Origin: Pseudoalteromonas ostreae
Lineage (GTDB): Bacteria > Pseudomonadota > Gammaproteobacteria > Enterobacterales > Alteromonadaceae
NCBI RefSeq assembly: GCF_018069805.1
Contig: NZ_JAGPYN010000002.1
Span: forward strand, 1 to 64,000
DNA length: 64,000 nt
Direction: 5' to 3'
Shown: one piece after another, positions 7,926-17,360 of the stretch
Layout: each line of letters opens with the position of its first letter
Position numbering within the stretch: position 1 is the first letter of the stretch
Notes under the pieces: model-generated
What the model saw: the letters and a program-made list of their open reading frames with translations, nothing else
What the model was told of the DNA's origin: nothing
The model's database searches: none
Position numbers and translations under genes: made by a program

Positions 7926-8813
7926 GTGTTAATAACAGAGCAAATAAAATGTGCTCAACAAGATGTTGAAGCCACTCTCAATCGGTATTTTGATCAACCG
8001 CTCGATACCGAGCAAAGCATCAAACAAGCCACCCACTACAGCGTTTTAAATGGCGGTAAACGATTACGGCCATTTTTAGTGTATGCCACGGGAAAAATGC
8101 TTGGCGCAAATAAACAAGATTTAGACGTGTTGGCTGCTGCTATTGAATGTATTCATAGTTATTCGTTAGTTCATGATGATCTACCCGCGATGGATGACGA
8201 CGACCTGCGACGTGGTAGACCGACTTGCCATATTGTCTATGGCGAAGCTCATGCTATTTTAGCTGGTGATGCGCTGCAAACATTAGCGTTTGATTTAATT
8301 GCTAACCATTCATTTCACGTTCCTGCACAGCAACAGTTAAAAATGATTGCAGCACTTGCCAAAGCATCTGGTATTGAAGGTATGGTCGGTGGTCAAGCAC
8401 TGGATATTGCTGCGACTGACAAATTAGTCAATTTAGCTGAGCTCGAACGTATCCATAAATTAAAAACTGGTGCTTTGTTAAATTGTGCAATTACTTTAGG
8501 TGCATTATGCGCAGCTGATACAAATCAACAAACATTATTACAATTAAAACAGTTTGGTGATGCAATTGGGCTGGCTTTTCAGGTGCAAGACGATATCCTT
8601 GATATAGAAGGTGATACCCAAGTATTAGGCAAACCGCAAGGCTCCGATGTTGCAGCAAATAAAGCGACCTACCCAGCTCTACTTGGGCTTAAAGGTGCAA
8701 AAAACAAAGCACAATCATTACTAAAATACGCACTCGATGCGTTAGCAACAATAGATGCTGACACTTCAGAGCTAGAAAACTTGGCAAAATACATTGTTGA
8801 ACGCGATTATTAA
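7926..8813 (+). CDS. ispA: Farnesyl diphosphate synthase
   Basis: IspA condenses isopentenyl diphosphate with dimethylallyl and geranyl diphosphates to farnesyl diphosphate. The first aspartate-rich motif is DDLPAMDDDD and the second is DDILDIEGD; GGKRLRPFLVYATG matches the E. coli enzyme. The start is GTG at 7926, three bases after the xseB stop. At 295 aa the length is normal. It works downstream of dxs, the next gene. Confidence 0.95.
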   Translation: MLITEQIKCAQQDVEATLNRYFDQPLDTEQSIKQATHYSVLNGGKRLRPFLVYATGKMLGANKQDLDVLAAAIECIHSYSLVHDDLPAMDDDDLRRGRPTCHIVYGEAHAILAGDALQTLAFDLIANHSFHVPAQQQLKMIAALAKASGIEGMVGGQALDIAATDKLVNLAELERIHKLKTGALLNCAITLGALCAADTNQQTLLQLKQFGDAIGLAFQVQDDILDIEGDTQVLGKPQGSDVAANKATYPALLGLKGAKNKAQSLLKYALDALATIDADTSELENLAKYIVERDY

Positions 8814-8918
8814 TTCTAGGCTCTAGCTTGAGCAAGTAATGATGTACAAAATAACTAAAGAATCAGAGTAATATTACGCTATAATGACCTCTGGTTAGCG
8901 AAGGATGTATTAAAAATC

Positions 8919-10784
8919 ATGACACTTGATAGTAGCAAGTATCCATTATTAGGTTTGGTTGACGAACCAGCCCAGTTGCGTGATTTAGCGCAAAACAAAT
9001 TACCTGCTTTTAGTAATGAGTTACGTGATTACTTACTAAACTCAGTCTCGCAAAGTAGTGGCCACTTAGCATCAGGTTTAGGGACAGTTGAGCTTACTGT
9101 GGCGCTTCATTATGTATATAACACCCCTGAAGATCGCTTAGTATGGGATGTAGGTCATCAAGCATACCCACATAAAATTCTCACAGGGCGTCGTGATCAA
9201 ATGCACACGATCCGCCAGAAAGACGGTTTACACCCGTTTCCATTTCGTGAAGAAAGCCACTACGACACTTTTAGTGTTGGCCATTCAAGCACCTCGATTT
9301 CTGCAGCTTTAGGTATGTCAATTGCGGCGCAAAAAGAAGGCAAAGGGCGAAAAACAGTAGCGGTTATAGGTGATGGTGCAATTACTGCGGGTATGGCATT
9401 TGAAGCAATGAATCACTTAGGCGATGTTAAATCTGATATGTTGATCATATTAAACGATAACGAAATGTCGATTTCTGAAAATGTCGGTGCATTAACTAAT
9501 CATTTCGCTCGCATCTTATCAGGCAGTTTTTATACTAACATTCGTGAAGGTAGTAAAAAGCTGTTATCTGGCGTTCCACCAGTAAAAGAATTAGCCAGTC
9601 GCATGGAAGAGCACTTAAAAGGCATGGTTATCCCTGGCACTTTTTTTGAAGAGTTAGGCCTAAATTACATCGGCCCAATTGACGGTCATGATGTAAACAT
9701 GTTGGTTGATACACTGCGCAACATGCGTAACCTAAAAGGGCCGCAGTTGCTGCATATCAAAACCCAAAAAGGTAAAGGTTATAAACCTGCAGAAGCAGAT
9801 CCTATAGGCTATCACGGCGTACCAAAGTTCGACCCTACAATTTCGAGCCTACCAAAATCAAAACCTGGCGCTGCGACTTTCTCTAAAGTATTTGGCGATT
9901 GGTTGTGTGATATGGCAAGTCAAGATGCAAAGCTTATGGCAATCACCCCTGCTATGCGTGAAGGCTCAGGCATGGTGCGTTTTTCAAAAGAATACCCTGA
10001 GCAATATTTTGATGTTGCTATTGCTGAGCAACACGCCGTTACTTTAGCCGCTGGTTTTGCCTGCGAAGGCTTAAAACCCGTTGTCGCTATTTATTCAAGC
10101 TTTTTACAACGTGCCTATGATCAGCTTATTCACGATGTTGCTCTGCAAAACTTACCCGTGTTATTTGCAATTGACCGTGCAGGTATCGTTGGTGCTGATG
10201 GCGAGACTCACCAAGGCGCATACGATTTAAGCTTTATCCGTTGCATCCCCAATATGGTTATCATGGCACCGAGTGATACTAATGAATGTCGCCAAATGCT
10301 GTACACAGGTTATCGTTGTAACAGCCCTGTTGCAGTTCGTTATCCTCGTGGGAGTGCTGGCACAACTGAAATCAACAAGCAAATGGTGGAACTTGAGATT
10401 GGTAAAGGCCGCGTTATTCAGCAAGGCACTAAAATCGCAATTTTATCCTTTGGTACATTACTTGATAATGCTCAACTAGCAGCTCATGAGCTAAACGCTA
10501 CTCTTATCGATATGCGTTTTGTAAAGCCGCTCGATAGCACACTAATCGACAGCTTATTAGCTGATCATGAGGTGATTGTAACACTTGAAGATAACGCGAT
10601 TGTTGGTGGTGCAGGCTCTGCTGTTAATGAATATTTAGCAGCTATAAAAGCAACAGTAAGCATCCTTAATTTAGGTATTCCTGATGAGTTCATCAAGCAT
10701 GGCACGCAAGAACAAATGCACGATGAAATGGGCTTAGGTTCACAAGGTATTTTCAATAGTATAAATAGTTTTATTGCTAACTAA
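8919..10784 (+). CDS. dxs: 1-deoxy-D-xylulose-5-phosphate synthase
   Basis: Dxs joins pyruvate and glyceraldehyde 3-phosphate, with thiamine diphosphate, in the first step of the MEP isoprenoid pathway. Visible are the ThDP motif [18 protein letters not shown]...N, the VGHSSTS segment and the transketolase-type C-terminal domains ([13 protein letters not shown]). At 621 aa it matches E. coli Dxs in length. It is the last gene of the xseB-ispA-dxs operon and is followed by a terminator. Confidence 0.97.
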   Translation: MTLDSSKYPLLGLVDEPAQLRDLAQNKLPAFSNELRDYLLNSVSQSSGHLASGLGTVELTVALHYVYNTPEDRLVWDVGHQAYPHKILTGRRDQMHTIRQKDGLHPFPFREESHYDTFSVGHSSTSISAALGMSIAAQKEGKGRKTVAVIGDGAITAGMAFEAMNHLGDVKSDMLIILNDNEMSISENVGALTNHFARILSGSFYTNIREGSKKLLSGVPPVKELASRMEEHLKGMVIPGTFFEELGLNYIGPIDGHDVNMLVDTLRNMRNLKGPQLLHIKTQKGKGYKPAEADPIGYHGVPKFDPTISSLPKSKPGAATFSKVFGDWLCDMASQDAKLMAITPAMREGSGMVRFSKEYPEQYFDVAIAEQHAVTLAAGFACEGLKPVVAIYSSFLQRAYDQLIHDVALQNLPVLFAIDRAGIVGADGETHQGAYDLSFIRCIPNMVIMAPSDTNECRQMLYTGYRCNSPVAVRYPRGSAGTTEINKQMVELEIGKGRVIQQGTKIAILSFGTLLDNAQLAAHELNATLIDMRFVKPLDSTLIDSLLADHEVIVTLEDNAIVGGAGSAVNEYLAAIKATVSILNLGIPDEFIKHGTQEQMHDEMGLGSQGIFNSINSFIAN

Positions 10785-10831
10785 GCGATATAGCGAGTAA
10801 GTCACTCGATAAAGTCCGGTTAAATAATGAA

Positions 10832-10854
10832 AAAGGAGCCTCGCTCCTTTTTTT
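10832..10854 (+). terminator. Terminator after dxs
   Basis: AAAGGAGC, a three-base loop and GCTCCTTT running into TTTT form a simple intrinsic terminator 48 bp after the dxs stop. It also marks the left border of the accessory cluster. Confidence 0.85.
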
Positions 10855-10959
10855 ATTATAAATAATCATAACATTAAAAACTTCAATTTTTTTACATCCA
10901 ATTATTTCTCTGCCACGTTTATTCACTGAGGTTAACTCGTGATCAAAGCGTTCACGCTT

Positions 10960-11751
10960 TTATACTGTAAAGTCGTACTCTTTTTGTGTCCGCCGAGCGT
11001 AGTATGCAAAGCCTGCTTTTGAGCGTTTATCCTGCAAAATCCAATCATGCGCTTCTTTGGCGAGTGCTGGGTTGATTTCTTTTATCTCGCCTGCAGCTTC
11101 TGCTAATAACTGCAGCTTGGCAGCTCGTTCACATTGAATGGCTAACATACAAGCCTCTTCGATTGTGCGACCAGCTACAACCAAACCATGATGACACAAC
11201 AGTGCTGCTCGCTTATTACCTAAAATACTCGAGATAATTTCACCTTCTTCATTACCCACTGGCACTCCCGGCCACTTAGCAAGAAAAGCGACATCGTCAT
11301 AAAGCATACATGTATCCATATGCGAAATTTTTAATGGCCGCTCCAACATAGATAATGCAGAAACATGCGGCGGATGAGTGTGAATAATACACCCTACATC
11401 AGGTCTTGCTTTGTAAATCCAAGAATGAAACCGATTTGCAGGGTTTGGCATTCCATCCCCTTCTATTACTTCCAAGTCTTTGTTTACTTTTAGCAAGTTA
11501 TCTGTCGTTATTTCATCAAAACCATAGCCAAATGGTTGAGTGAAGTATTCACCAGAGTGCTTATCACAAGCGGTTATCTGGCCCGCCAAACCTGAGTCAT
11601 GTCCCTGTGCAAAAAGTATTCGGCATGTAAGTGCCACTTTTTGTTTCTCACTCCATTTGCCTTCAGGTAGTTTTTGAGCAATCTCTTCACGACTTTTGGC
11701 CATGATAGATTGTTTATCCATTGTTAATGTGGTGCTCATTCTTACATCCAT
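10960..11751 (-). CDS. Class II aldolase/adducin-family protein in the biosynthetic cluster
   Basis: A 263-aa class II aldolase/adducin-fold protein. The family's metal ligands are visible: HTHPPH (about residues 124-129) and the CHHG histidine (about 185). Members are fuculose-phosphate-type aldolases, epimerases or decarboxylases. This one resembles the uncharacterised bacterial adducin-like group more than a named sugar aldolase. It lies four bases after the diiron-protein gene and is clearly co-transcribed with it. Its role in a pathway made otherwise of acyl- and aryl-processing enzymes is unexplained; retro-aldol or decarboxylation of a precursor is possible. Confidence 0.75.
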   Translation of the reverse strand: MDVRMSTTLTMDKQSIMAKSREEIAQKLPEGKWSEKQKVALTCRILFAQGHDSGLAGQITACDKHSGEYFTQPFGYGFDEITTDNLLKVNKDLEVIEGDGMPNPANRFHSWIYKARPDVGCIIHTHPPHVSALSMLERPLKISHMDTCMLYDDVAFLAKWPGVPVGNEEGEIISSILGNKRAALLCHHGLVVAGRTIEEACMLAIQCERAAKLQLLAEAAGEIKEINPALAKEAHDWILQDKRSKAGFAYYARRTQKEYDFTV

Positions 11752-11755
11752 ATTG

Positions 11756-12469
11756 TTAAGTGAACGCTATACTCGCACTTTCTAATTTAACTGCGTGGGG
11801 TATTTTATTTTCAATCGCGTCAAAAAAGGCCAAACGTGCTTCAATTATTTGTTCACCTGCTTTAATCATATTGTCGAGTTGGAATTCGTTTGAACCTGCT
11901 ATTTCTAACATAATGTCATTTAATGTTTCTGCATGTCCATCATCACATTCAATATGCAAAAGTAAAAAATGTATTTGTTCATCAGGTACATCATGATGTC
12001 TAAATCCCGCGACCAAGCTCGAATATAGATCGGGTACAATCGCTTCAGCACCGATGCATAATGCACCGAGCCCAAATGCGGGGTTTAACTCTCGACAGTG
12101 TGTAAACATACAATCAATTAAAGCCTGTGTTTCATGCTTAATTTTGGTTGAATCAAGCTCAATACCAAAGCTTTCTAACATATTGCGATAAATAATGTGA
12201 TGAGGAGTTGGGCTACCTTGCTCTAAACCCAGCTCTTCGAATAAGTTTTCCGCCAATTCCATTACTTGGTCATTTGATGGCAAATTTGCCATCATGGCAC
12301 AAAGGTAACGTGTAAAGTAAGCACTGTATAAACCCTGCTGAAGTAAAAATGCTTTTAACTCATCCAGTGAAATTGAACCGTCTCTGCACCTTTCCAAAAA
12401 TGAGTGCCCATTTAGCCTTGTTGCTAGCGCTTTAATGCTTGTTTCAAGCTTGTTTATACTCTGTGTCAT
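11756..12469 (-). CDS. Haem-oxygenase-like diiron oxidase (CADD/TenA-type fold)
   Basis: A 237-aa all-helical protein of the haem-oxygenase-like diiron oxidase (HDO) group that includes CADD, UndA, BesC and SznF. The candidate iron ligands follow the CADD order and spacing: E78/E79, H90/H91, E142, then H172, D176 and H179 in HIECDDGH. Against CADD as I remember it, the sacrificed tyrosine (Tyr27) aligns with a leucine in HSFLERC and Lys152 with another leucine, so a self-sacrificing 4-aminobenzoate synthase is unlikely. N-oxygenation of an amine or oxidative cleavage of a fatty chain are the likelier chemistries. The start follows GGAG with eight bases between, and a TetR-type operator lies 66 bp upstream. 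Confidence 0.75.
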   Translation of the reverse strand: MTQSINKLETSIKALATRLNGHSFLERCRDGSISLDELKAFLLQQGLYSAYFTRYLCAMMANLPSNDQVMELAENLFEELGLEQGSPTPHHIIYRNMLESFGIELDSTKIKHETQALIDCMFTHCRELNPAFGLGALCIGAEAIVPDLYSSLVAGFRHHDVPDEQIHFLLLHIECDDGHAETLNDIMLEIAGSNEFQLDNMIKAGEQIIEARLAFFDAIENKIPHAVKLESASIAFT

Positions 12470-12534
12470 TTTATTGTCTCCGTCACTCGTTTTTACTTGC
12501 TTCTATCCTTTAAAAGAAGCGTTAACATACATTC

Positions 12535-12554
12535 AAGTAAGTAAACACTTACTT
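12535..12554. promoter_or_regulatory. Perfect TetR-type inverted repeat upstream of the diiron-protein gene
   Basis: AAGTAAGT AAAC ACTTACTT is a perfect 8+4+8 palindrome, 66 bp before the diiron-protein start and about 60 bp beyond the end of the aryl-CoA ligase gene. The symmetry and size are typical of TetR/AcrR-family operators. No TetR-like gene exists in the window, so the regulator would act in trans. Confidence 0.6.
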
Positions 12555-12612
12555 AAAACTTTTTTACGACTGCCTTTTGGTATGTAAGAGCCGCCGCAGT
12601 GACCGGTTTAAA

Positions 12613-15060
12613 CTACAATACCGATTCGCTTACAACGCCTCTGAGCCGATAACGCTGTAGCTTCCCCGTAACCGTTTTAGGTAAACTATTTGCGTATTGA
12701 AATAAATGAGGATATTTCCATCTTTCAAGATTTTGTTTCGCATATTCCTTTAACTCTTTCGTCAGTTGTTCATGGTCCTGTCGCTTTGTCACAACAAACG
12801 CTTTTGGCCTAGTCGTGGTCTTATGATCACCCACTACTACAACCGCTATCTCAATAACATCAGGATGGCCTAAAAGTACATCTTCAATATCTTGTGGCGA
12901 GACCCATTGACCTGACACTTTAATTACGTCATCTGCCCGACCTATGTAACGGAAATAAGCATCCTTATCACATTTGAACATGTCGTTTGTACAATACCAG
13001 CCATCTTTGAACCGAGCCTCCGTTTCAGCATCATTGTTTTCATACCGACTCGGTAAAGTGGGTCCTTTCAACCATAAAGTTCCAATCTCACCATGTGAGC
13101 AAATAATTCCCCGTTCGTTTAAAATCTTTGCATCAAAGCCTGGGACAATTTTTCCTGTGTCCCCAAGCGTTCTATTGGAACCGGGAATGTTGGTGAGATA
13201 CGTACTAAATGCTTCAGTAGAGCCCAAACTATCTAGGATCACAGCATTGAATTTTGCCTGCCACTTTCGATTTAATTCTGTAGGCATTCGATCACCTGCA
13301 GAGACAAAGCAACGCACTGTAATAAAATCATTGGCACTGATGTTTTCATGTGTCAGTAAGAATTGATATACGGTTGGCACCGCATAAAAAATTGTTGGCT
13401 TATAAAGCTTTATAGATTCAACTATCTCATCAATGGACAACATAGGTGGTGACAAAATCGCCGTTGCGCTATTGTATAAAGCGTTAAAACAGTTATGCAA
13501 ACCAAACGCAAAACTCATTCTAGAGACCGATAATGCGCGGTCACTACTATTGATATTAAGTACTTGCGCGGCATAGCGCTCAGCTGCAACAACAAAGTCT
13601 TGATGACGATGTAAGATGAGTTTTGGACAGCCAGTAGTACCAGACGAAAACATGCCAATAGCATAATCAAATGGACGCGTTCGGGCTGGAGCCCAATGTG
13701 TTACTCCTTTATCATCAGCACCATCGCAAATTGGTGCGACTTCTCTAATATTTGCGAATAGAGAAATCAAATTTGTTGGCAAGTACTCACTCTCACCGGT
13801 TAATTCAAAAAAATCATCATCACCAAATACGATATCAACCTGTGCAGACCTAACCGCTTGGGCAATTGTTTCTGCTTTTAATAATGGGTTAATAATAATG
13901 GCTGTACACCCCGAGTACATCAAAGACAACACAGCAATAGTGAAGTAGGGACTGTCATTAGAAATGACTCCAACGCGTGTACCTGGCTTAATATCAAGAT
14001 TGACGACGTTTGAAACAGCATTTTTTATTGAGTGTTCAAAGTCGCCATATTTCATATCACCAAGCGCATGATGAATCGCTACTTTATCTTGTCTAATTGT
14101 ACGAGCTATTTCTAAGAGCTTATCAGCAAAGTTAAGTGATTCTGTATGCTTCTTTTCATGAGCAAACAAAATAGCATCAACGGTAATATCTTCTTTCCAC
14201 GTCTTCGCCCCACTAGCTTGCATACAAAGCGAACTTAAAAATGAGTGCGTATTATCCTCATCTTTATGTGTGTCTTTACGTGTTGATAACGTAAGCTCTT
14301 CTCGCTCAAAAAATTCAATAAGATCCACATCTTGTTCGAGCGCGTCATTTACGAACTCTAGGTCTAGCGCCAGCACATTTGCTATCTTAGACACCAGCTT
14401 TTGCGCAGATACGTTCACGGTATCTTTGGCTATTTTGACACACACCTCATTGCCCAAAATTTCATCCTGATAACATTCAAAAGGCAAAAACTCCAATTCA
14501 ATATCTTTAGGAATATACACCTTTACAGTGCGCCCTTTTACCTCTTCCGAATATTCTAATAAGCTGAAAATAAAACGGTTTAGAGGTGTATCAAGCTCGT
14601 CTTGATAGTGGCCAATTGGACCTGAAATATTTGCAATATCAATTTGCTGTACACGTTGCTGATCTACATCACTTGGCAAGTACTTCAATATTTTTGCGTA
14701 ACTCGGTGTACTAGCGCTGCCTTTAACTTGTGTTTCAACTTCCCAACGAACTTTTTCATGATGATAAATACCCAGCGAGGTCAGTTGCAGCTCTATTTCG
14801 TCTAACGCGTCATTTATTCCAGCATTACAGTCGTGGTTATACACTGTCAGCTTGTCTAGCTCGGTTGTACTGAGCAAAACATTATTCTTGGTGGCTATTT
14901 CGTTTAAACATTTAAAAACGACATTTTTACAAGCCACTTCATTCGAACTCTGTCGAATGATGATAGATATACGCTCACTTAATTGGTCCGTTACTAAGGT
15001 TAAAATTAAACGCGCCGTCGCATAATTTAATTCACCAAACACTATATGATGTTTATTCAT
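12613..15060 (-). CDS. Benzoate-CoA-ligase-like AMP ligase with an unknown N-terminal domain
   Basis: An 815-aa protein. Residues about 285-815 are an ANL adenylating enzyme with SSGTTGCPK (A3), LGSTEAF (A5), GWYCTNDMF (A7), GRADDVIKVSGQWVSP (A8) and the A10 lysine in LPKTVTGKLQR. FAFGLHNCFNALYN and the A8/A10 wording recall benzoate/4-hydroxybenzoate-CoA ligases. With pabAB directly upstream (ATGA overlap) and pabC in the cluster, 4-aminobenzoate is the likely substrate. Residues 1-280 match nothing I recognise; they are charged, contain no carrier-protein DSL motif and roughly double the size of a minimal ligase N-terminal region. The start overlaps the pabAB stop, so translation is probably coupled. 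Confidence 0.8.
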   Translation of the reverse strand: MNKHHIVFGELNYATARLILTLVTDQLSERISIIIRQSSNEVACKNVVFKCLNEIATKNNVLLSTTELDKLTVYNHDCNAGINDALDEIELQLTSLGIYHHEKVRWEVETQVKGSASTPSYAKILKYLPSDVDQQRVQQIDIANISGPIGHYQDELDTPLNRFIFSLLEYSEEVKGRTVKVYIPKDIELEFLPFECYQDEILGNEVCVKIAKDTVNVSAQKLVSKIANVLALDLEFVNDALEQDVDLIEFFEREELTLSTRKDTHKDEDNTHSFLSSLCMQASGAKTWKEDITVDAILFAHEKKHTESLNFADKLLEIARTIRQDKVAIHHALGDMKYGDFEHSIKNAVSNVVNLDIKPGTRVGVISNDSPYFTIAVLSLMYSGCTAIIINPLLKAETIAQAVRSAQVDIVFGDDDFFELTGESEYLPTNLISLFANIREVAPICDGADDKGVTHWAPARTRPFDYAIGMFSSGTTGCPKLILHRHQDFVVAAERYAAQVLNINSSDRALSVSRMSFAFGLHNCFNALYNSATAILSPPMLSIDEIVESIKLYKPTIFYAVPTVYQFLLTHENISANDFITVRCFVSAGDRMPTELNRKWQAKFNAVILDSLGSTEAFSTYLTNIPGSNRTLGDTGKIVPGFDAKILNERGIICSHGEIGTLWLKGPTLPSRYENNDAETEARFKDGWYCTNDMFKCDKDAYFRYIGRADDVIKVSGQWVSPQDIEDVLLGHPDVIEIAVVVVGDHKTTTRPKAFVVTKRQDHEQLTKELKEYAKQNLERWKYPHLFQYANSLPKTVTGKLQRYRLRGVVSESVL

Positions 15061-17288
15061 GCTTCTAACCCTTCTTCCTCAGCACAAAGTCGCTCTTTAT
15101 CACTTTGTGTATTTATCCCTCCCAATGACCCATCCGCGATATCATTAGACGTAATGCCTATTACTTGATAGCGATTTTCGTCCCCAGTTGCATACTTAGT
15201 GATCGCCCTCATCAAGGCGCGCCCCTTAATCAAAATTTCTTCAAACTCTTCTTCAGGGTCCGATAACCAAGTGATCGCCCCACCAACCCCAATCTCTATA
15301 GAGTTACCACTTGCGACTAAGGTACGAATCGCAACATTTAATTCTGAGGCACCATTGAGAGACATATAACCAATTGAACCTGAATAAATACCTCGAGCTG
15401 ACGACTCAAGGTGATCGATGATCTCAAGTGTTCTAGTTTTAGGCGCTCCGGTCATTGATCCTGGGGGAAAGACTGCGCCAAACAAGCTGGCAAGTGTTTC
15501 TTGATCTTTTAACCTGCCACGAACTGTTGATACTAACTGATGAACGGAAGCGTAACTTTCTATTTGCATCGCTTTAGGAACCCAAACAGAACCGGCTTCA
15601 CACACACGGTTTAAGTCATTGCGCAACAAGTCGACGATCATGAGATTTTCTGCATGATCCTTTTCGCTTTCTGCCAAATCCTGTATTAACGCTGCGTCCT
15701 CTCGCTCGGTCGCACCACGTTTGCGGGTGCCTTTTATAGGTTTGGCTTCAACCACTGCATTTCTGCCAACACTCACAAACTTTTCAGGCGATGAACAAAG
15801 AACAGAAAACTCAGGACAATGTAAATAGGCCGATCTGGGCGCTGGATTTACTTGCCTTAACACATTGTAAAGCGCAAAAGGCTCTACATTTAGCGTTGAA
15901 CGTATTCGGTTAGTTAAGCAGATCTCATAACTTTCACCTTGTAAGATGTATTCCTTACAATGCGCTATTTTTTCAATATATTCCTTTTCACCGTCTTCCA
16001 AAGTAAACACAACATTTTGCTGTGATTTATTATACTTATCCAACAAAGCATGAGAGCTGGCAACGGTATTAACACCTTCTTTTTCAATCTTTTTGATGGT
16101 GTTACACGTTGTTTTCAACCAAGTAAGTGCATCGCTCTCTGCTTTATCTACCACACTATCTTTTTCAATAGCGACAACATAAACAAGTCCCGTTTTGTGA
16201 TCAAAAGCAATAAAGCGATCCACAAATACTCCAGAAGCATCGGGGTGTTTTGAGCTATATTTACTATCTACAGACTCCGTTTCAGACTTCAACTCATAAC
16301 CTTGAAAACCCACCAAGCCACCACAAAAATCAAATGGTAAATCTTCCGCGCCAATCACAGTGGCCGCTAAAGACTCGGCCACAAAGTCTTGGTAGCACTT
16401 TGTTAATTCGGTTTTTTCCCCATGGGTATCTAAAGTGATTTTTTTTGTTTCAACATCATAAGCAAACCAGAATGACTCCGCACCACTGGCATCCCCCATA
16501 AATGAAAAACGTGCTTCAGCGTTATTAATCGAACTGGAATCTAACCAAAAGCTGTACTTCGACTTTGTATAAAATGTTCTAAACACATCAACCGCTTTCA
16601 CATCAACATCAAGTGTTTCAAAATAGCAATGCCAATCTGTTTTCTGCACTTGGCCTATTCCCTCATTTGCTAACACTGATTTCTCAGCAAGCAAAGCGGG
16701 TTTTTTGCACTCAATATAATAACGATCAACCAACATTTTAAAGTTTTCAATTATCTGCCTGCCGCAGTTGGTATAGACAGATTCAGGGTGAAATTGCACC
16801 CCCCACATAGGTCGGGTGCGGTGCTCAACACCCATAATCATGCCATCTTTTGTAAAGGCCGTTGCTATCAGCTCCTCAGGCAATGGTTGATGTGCGATCA
16901 AAGAGTGATAGCGCACGATCTCCAGAGGGTTTGGTAAATTTGAAAAAATACCACTACCACCATGTACAATATCACTTGTTCTACCATGGTAGGGAACCCC
17001 TGAAATCTCAACACTTCCGCCCATATAAGCGACAATTGACTGGTGCCCTAAACAGATGCCTAGTAACGGCTTATCAGTTGTTTTTATTATTCTTTCACAG
17101 ATCCCTGTATCACTTTCTCGATACGGTGTACCAGGACCTGGTGAGATGACTATTGCATCAAACTCTTCAACATCAACAGTTTCATCTCGATTTTTTACCA
17201 CTGTCGGTAAAACACCAAAGACTTCACTAATGTACTGATAGAGATTAAATGTAAAACTATCGTAGTTGTCTACAATCAAAATTTTCAC
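15057..17288 (-). CDS. pabAB: Fused aminodeoxychorismate synthase (PabA-PabB)
   Basis: A bifunctional 743-aa enzyme converting chorismate and glutamine to 4-amino-4-deoxychorismate. Residues 1-190 are a class I glutamine amidotransferase with Cys79 (LGICLGHQS), His167 and Glu169 (VQFHPES). The rest is a chorismate-binding PabB domain. The key motif PIKGT with Lys519 distinguishes aminodeoxychorismate synthases from anthranilate synthases, which have PIAGT. The start is GTG behind AAGGA. Such fusions in gammaproteobacteria usually belong to secondary metabolism, while folate synthesis uses separate PabA and PabB. It is coupled to the aryl-CoA ligase by a 4-bp overlap. Confidence 0.93.
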   Translation of the reverse strand: MKILIVDNYDSFTFNLYQYISEVFGVLPTVVKNRDETVDVEEFDAIVISPGPGTPYRESDTGICERIIKTTDKPLLGICLGHQSIVAYMGGSVEISGVPYHGRTSDIVHGGSGIFSNLPNPLEIVRYHSLIAHQPLPEELIATAFTKDGMIMGVEHRTRPMWGVQFHPESVYTNCGRQIIENFKMLVDRYYIECKKPALLAEKSVLANEGIGQVQKTDWHCYFETLDVDVKAVDVFRTFYTKSKYSFWLDSSSINNAEARFSFMGDASGAESFWFAYDVETKKITLDTHGEKTELTKCYQDFVAESLAATVIGAEDLPFDFCGGLVGFQGYELKSETESVDSKYSSKHPDASGVFVDRFIAFDHKTGLVYVVAIEKDSVVDKAESDALTWLKTTCNTIKKIEKEGVNTVASSHALLDKYNKSQQNVVFTLEDGEKEYIEKIAHCKEYILQGESYEICLTNRIRSTLNVEPFALYNVLRQVNPAPRSAYLHCPEFSVLCSSPEKFVSVGRNAVVEAKPIKGTRKRGATEREDAALIQDLAESEKDHAENLMIVDLLRNDLNRVCEAGSVWVPKAMQIESYASVHQLVSTVRGRLKDQETLASLFGAVFPPGSMTGAPKTRTLEIIDHLESSARGIYSGSIGYMSLNGASELNVAIRTLVASGNSIEIGVGGAITWLSDPEEEFEEILIKGRALMRAITKYATGDENRYQVIGITSNDIADGSLGGINTQSDKERLCAEEEGLEA

Positions 17289-17360
17289 AGTCTTTCCTTA
17301 AACCTAAAACACAACCTGAAAAAGGAAGGTTATTTATTAAAATAAGAAATAAGGCGCTTT

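Noticed and set aside
11756..12469. Calling the diiron protein a self-sacrificing 4-aminobenzoate synthase or thiaminase TenA
   Set aside because: The CADD tyrosine and lysine are replaced by leucines, and the HxxxDxxH iron pattern is not that of TenA.
12974..13366. 130-codon plus-strand frame inside the aryl-CoA ligase
   Set aside because: Antisense to a strongly supported ANL enzyme; no motif of its own.
14220..15060. Faint resemblance of the aryl ligase N-terminus to a class I tRNA synthetase core (LTSLGIYHHEKVRWEVE)
   Set aside because: No HIGH or KMSKS motif is present; the likeness is a few residues and could be chance.
15057..17288. Reading the PabA-PabB fusion as anthranilate synthase
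   Set aside because: The PIKGT lysine and the PabC-type lyase in the same cluster point to aminodeoxychorismate instead.
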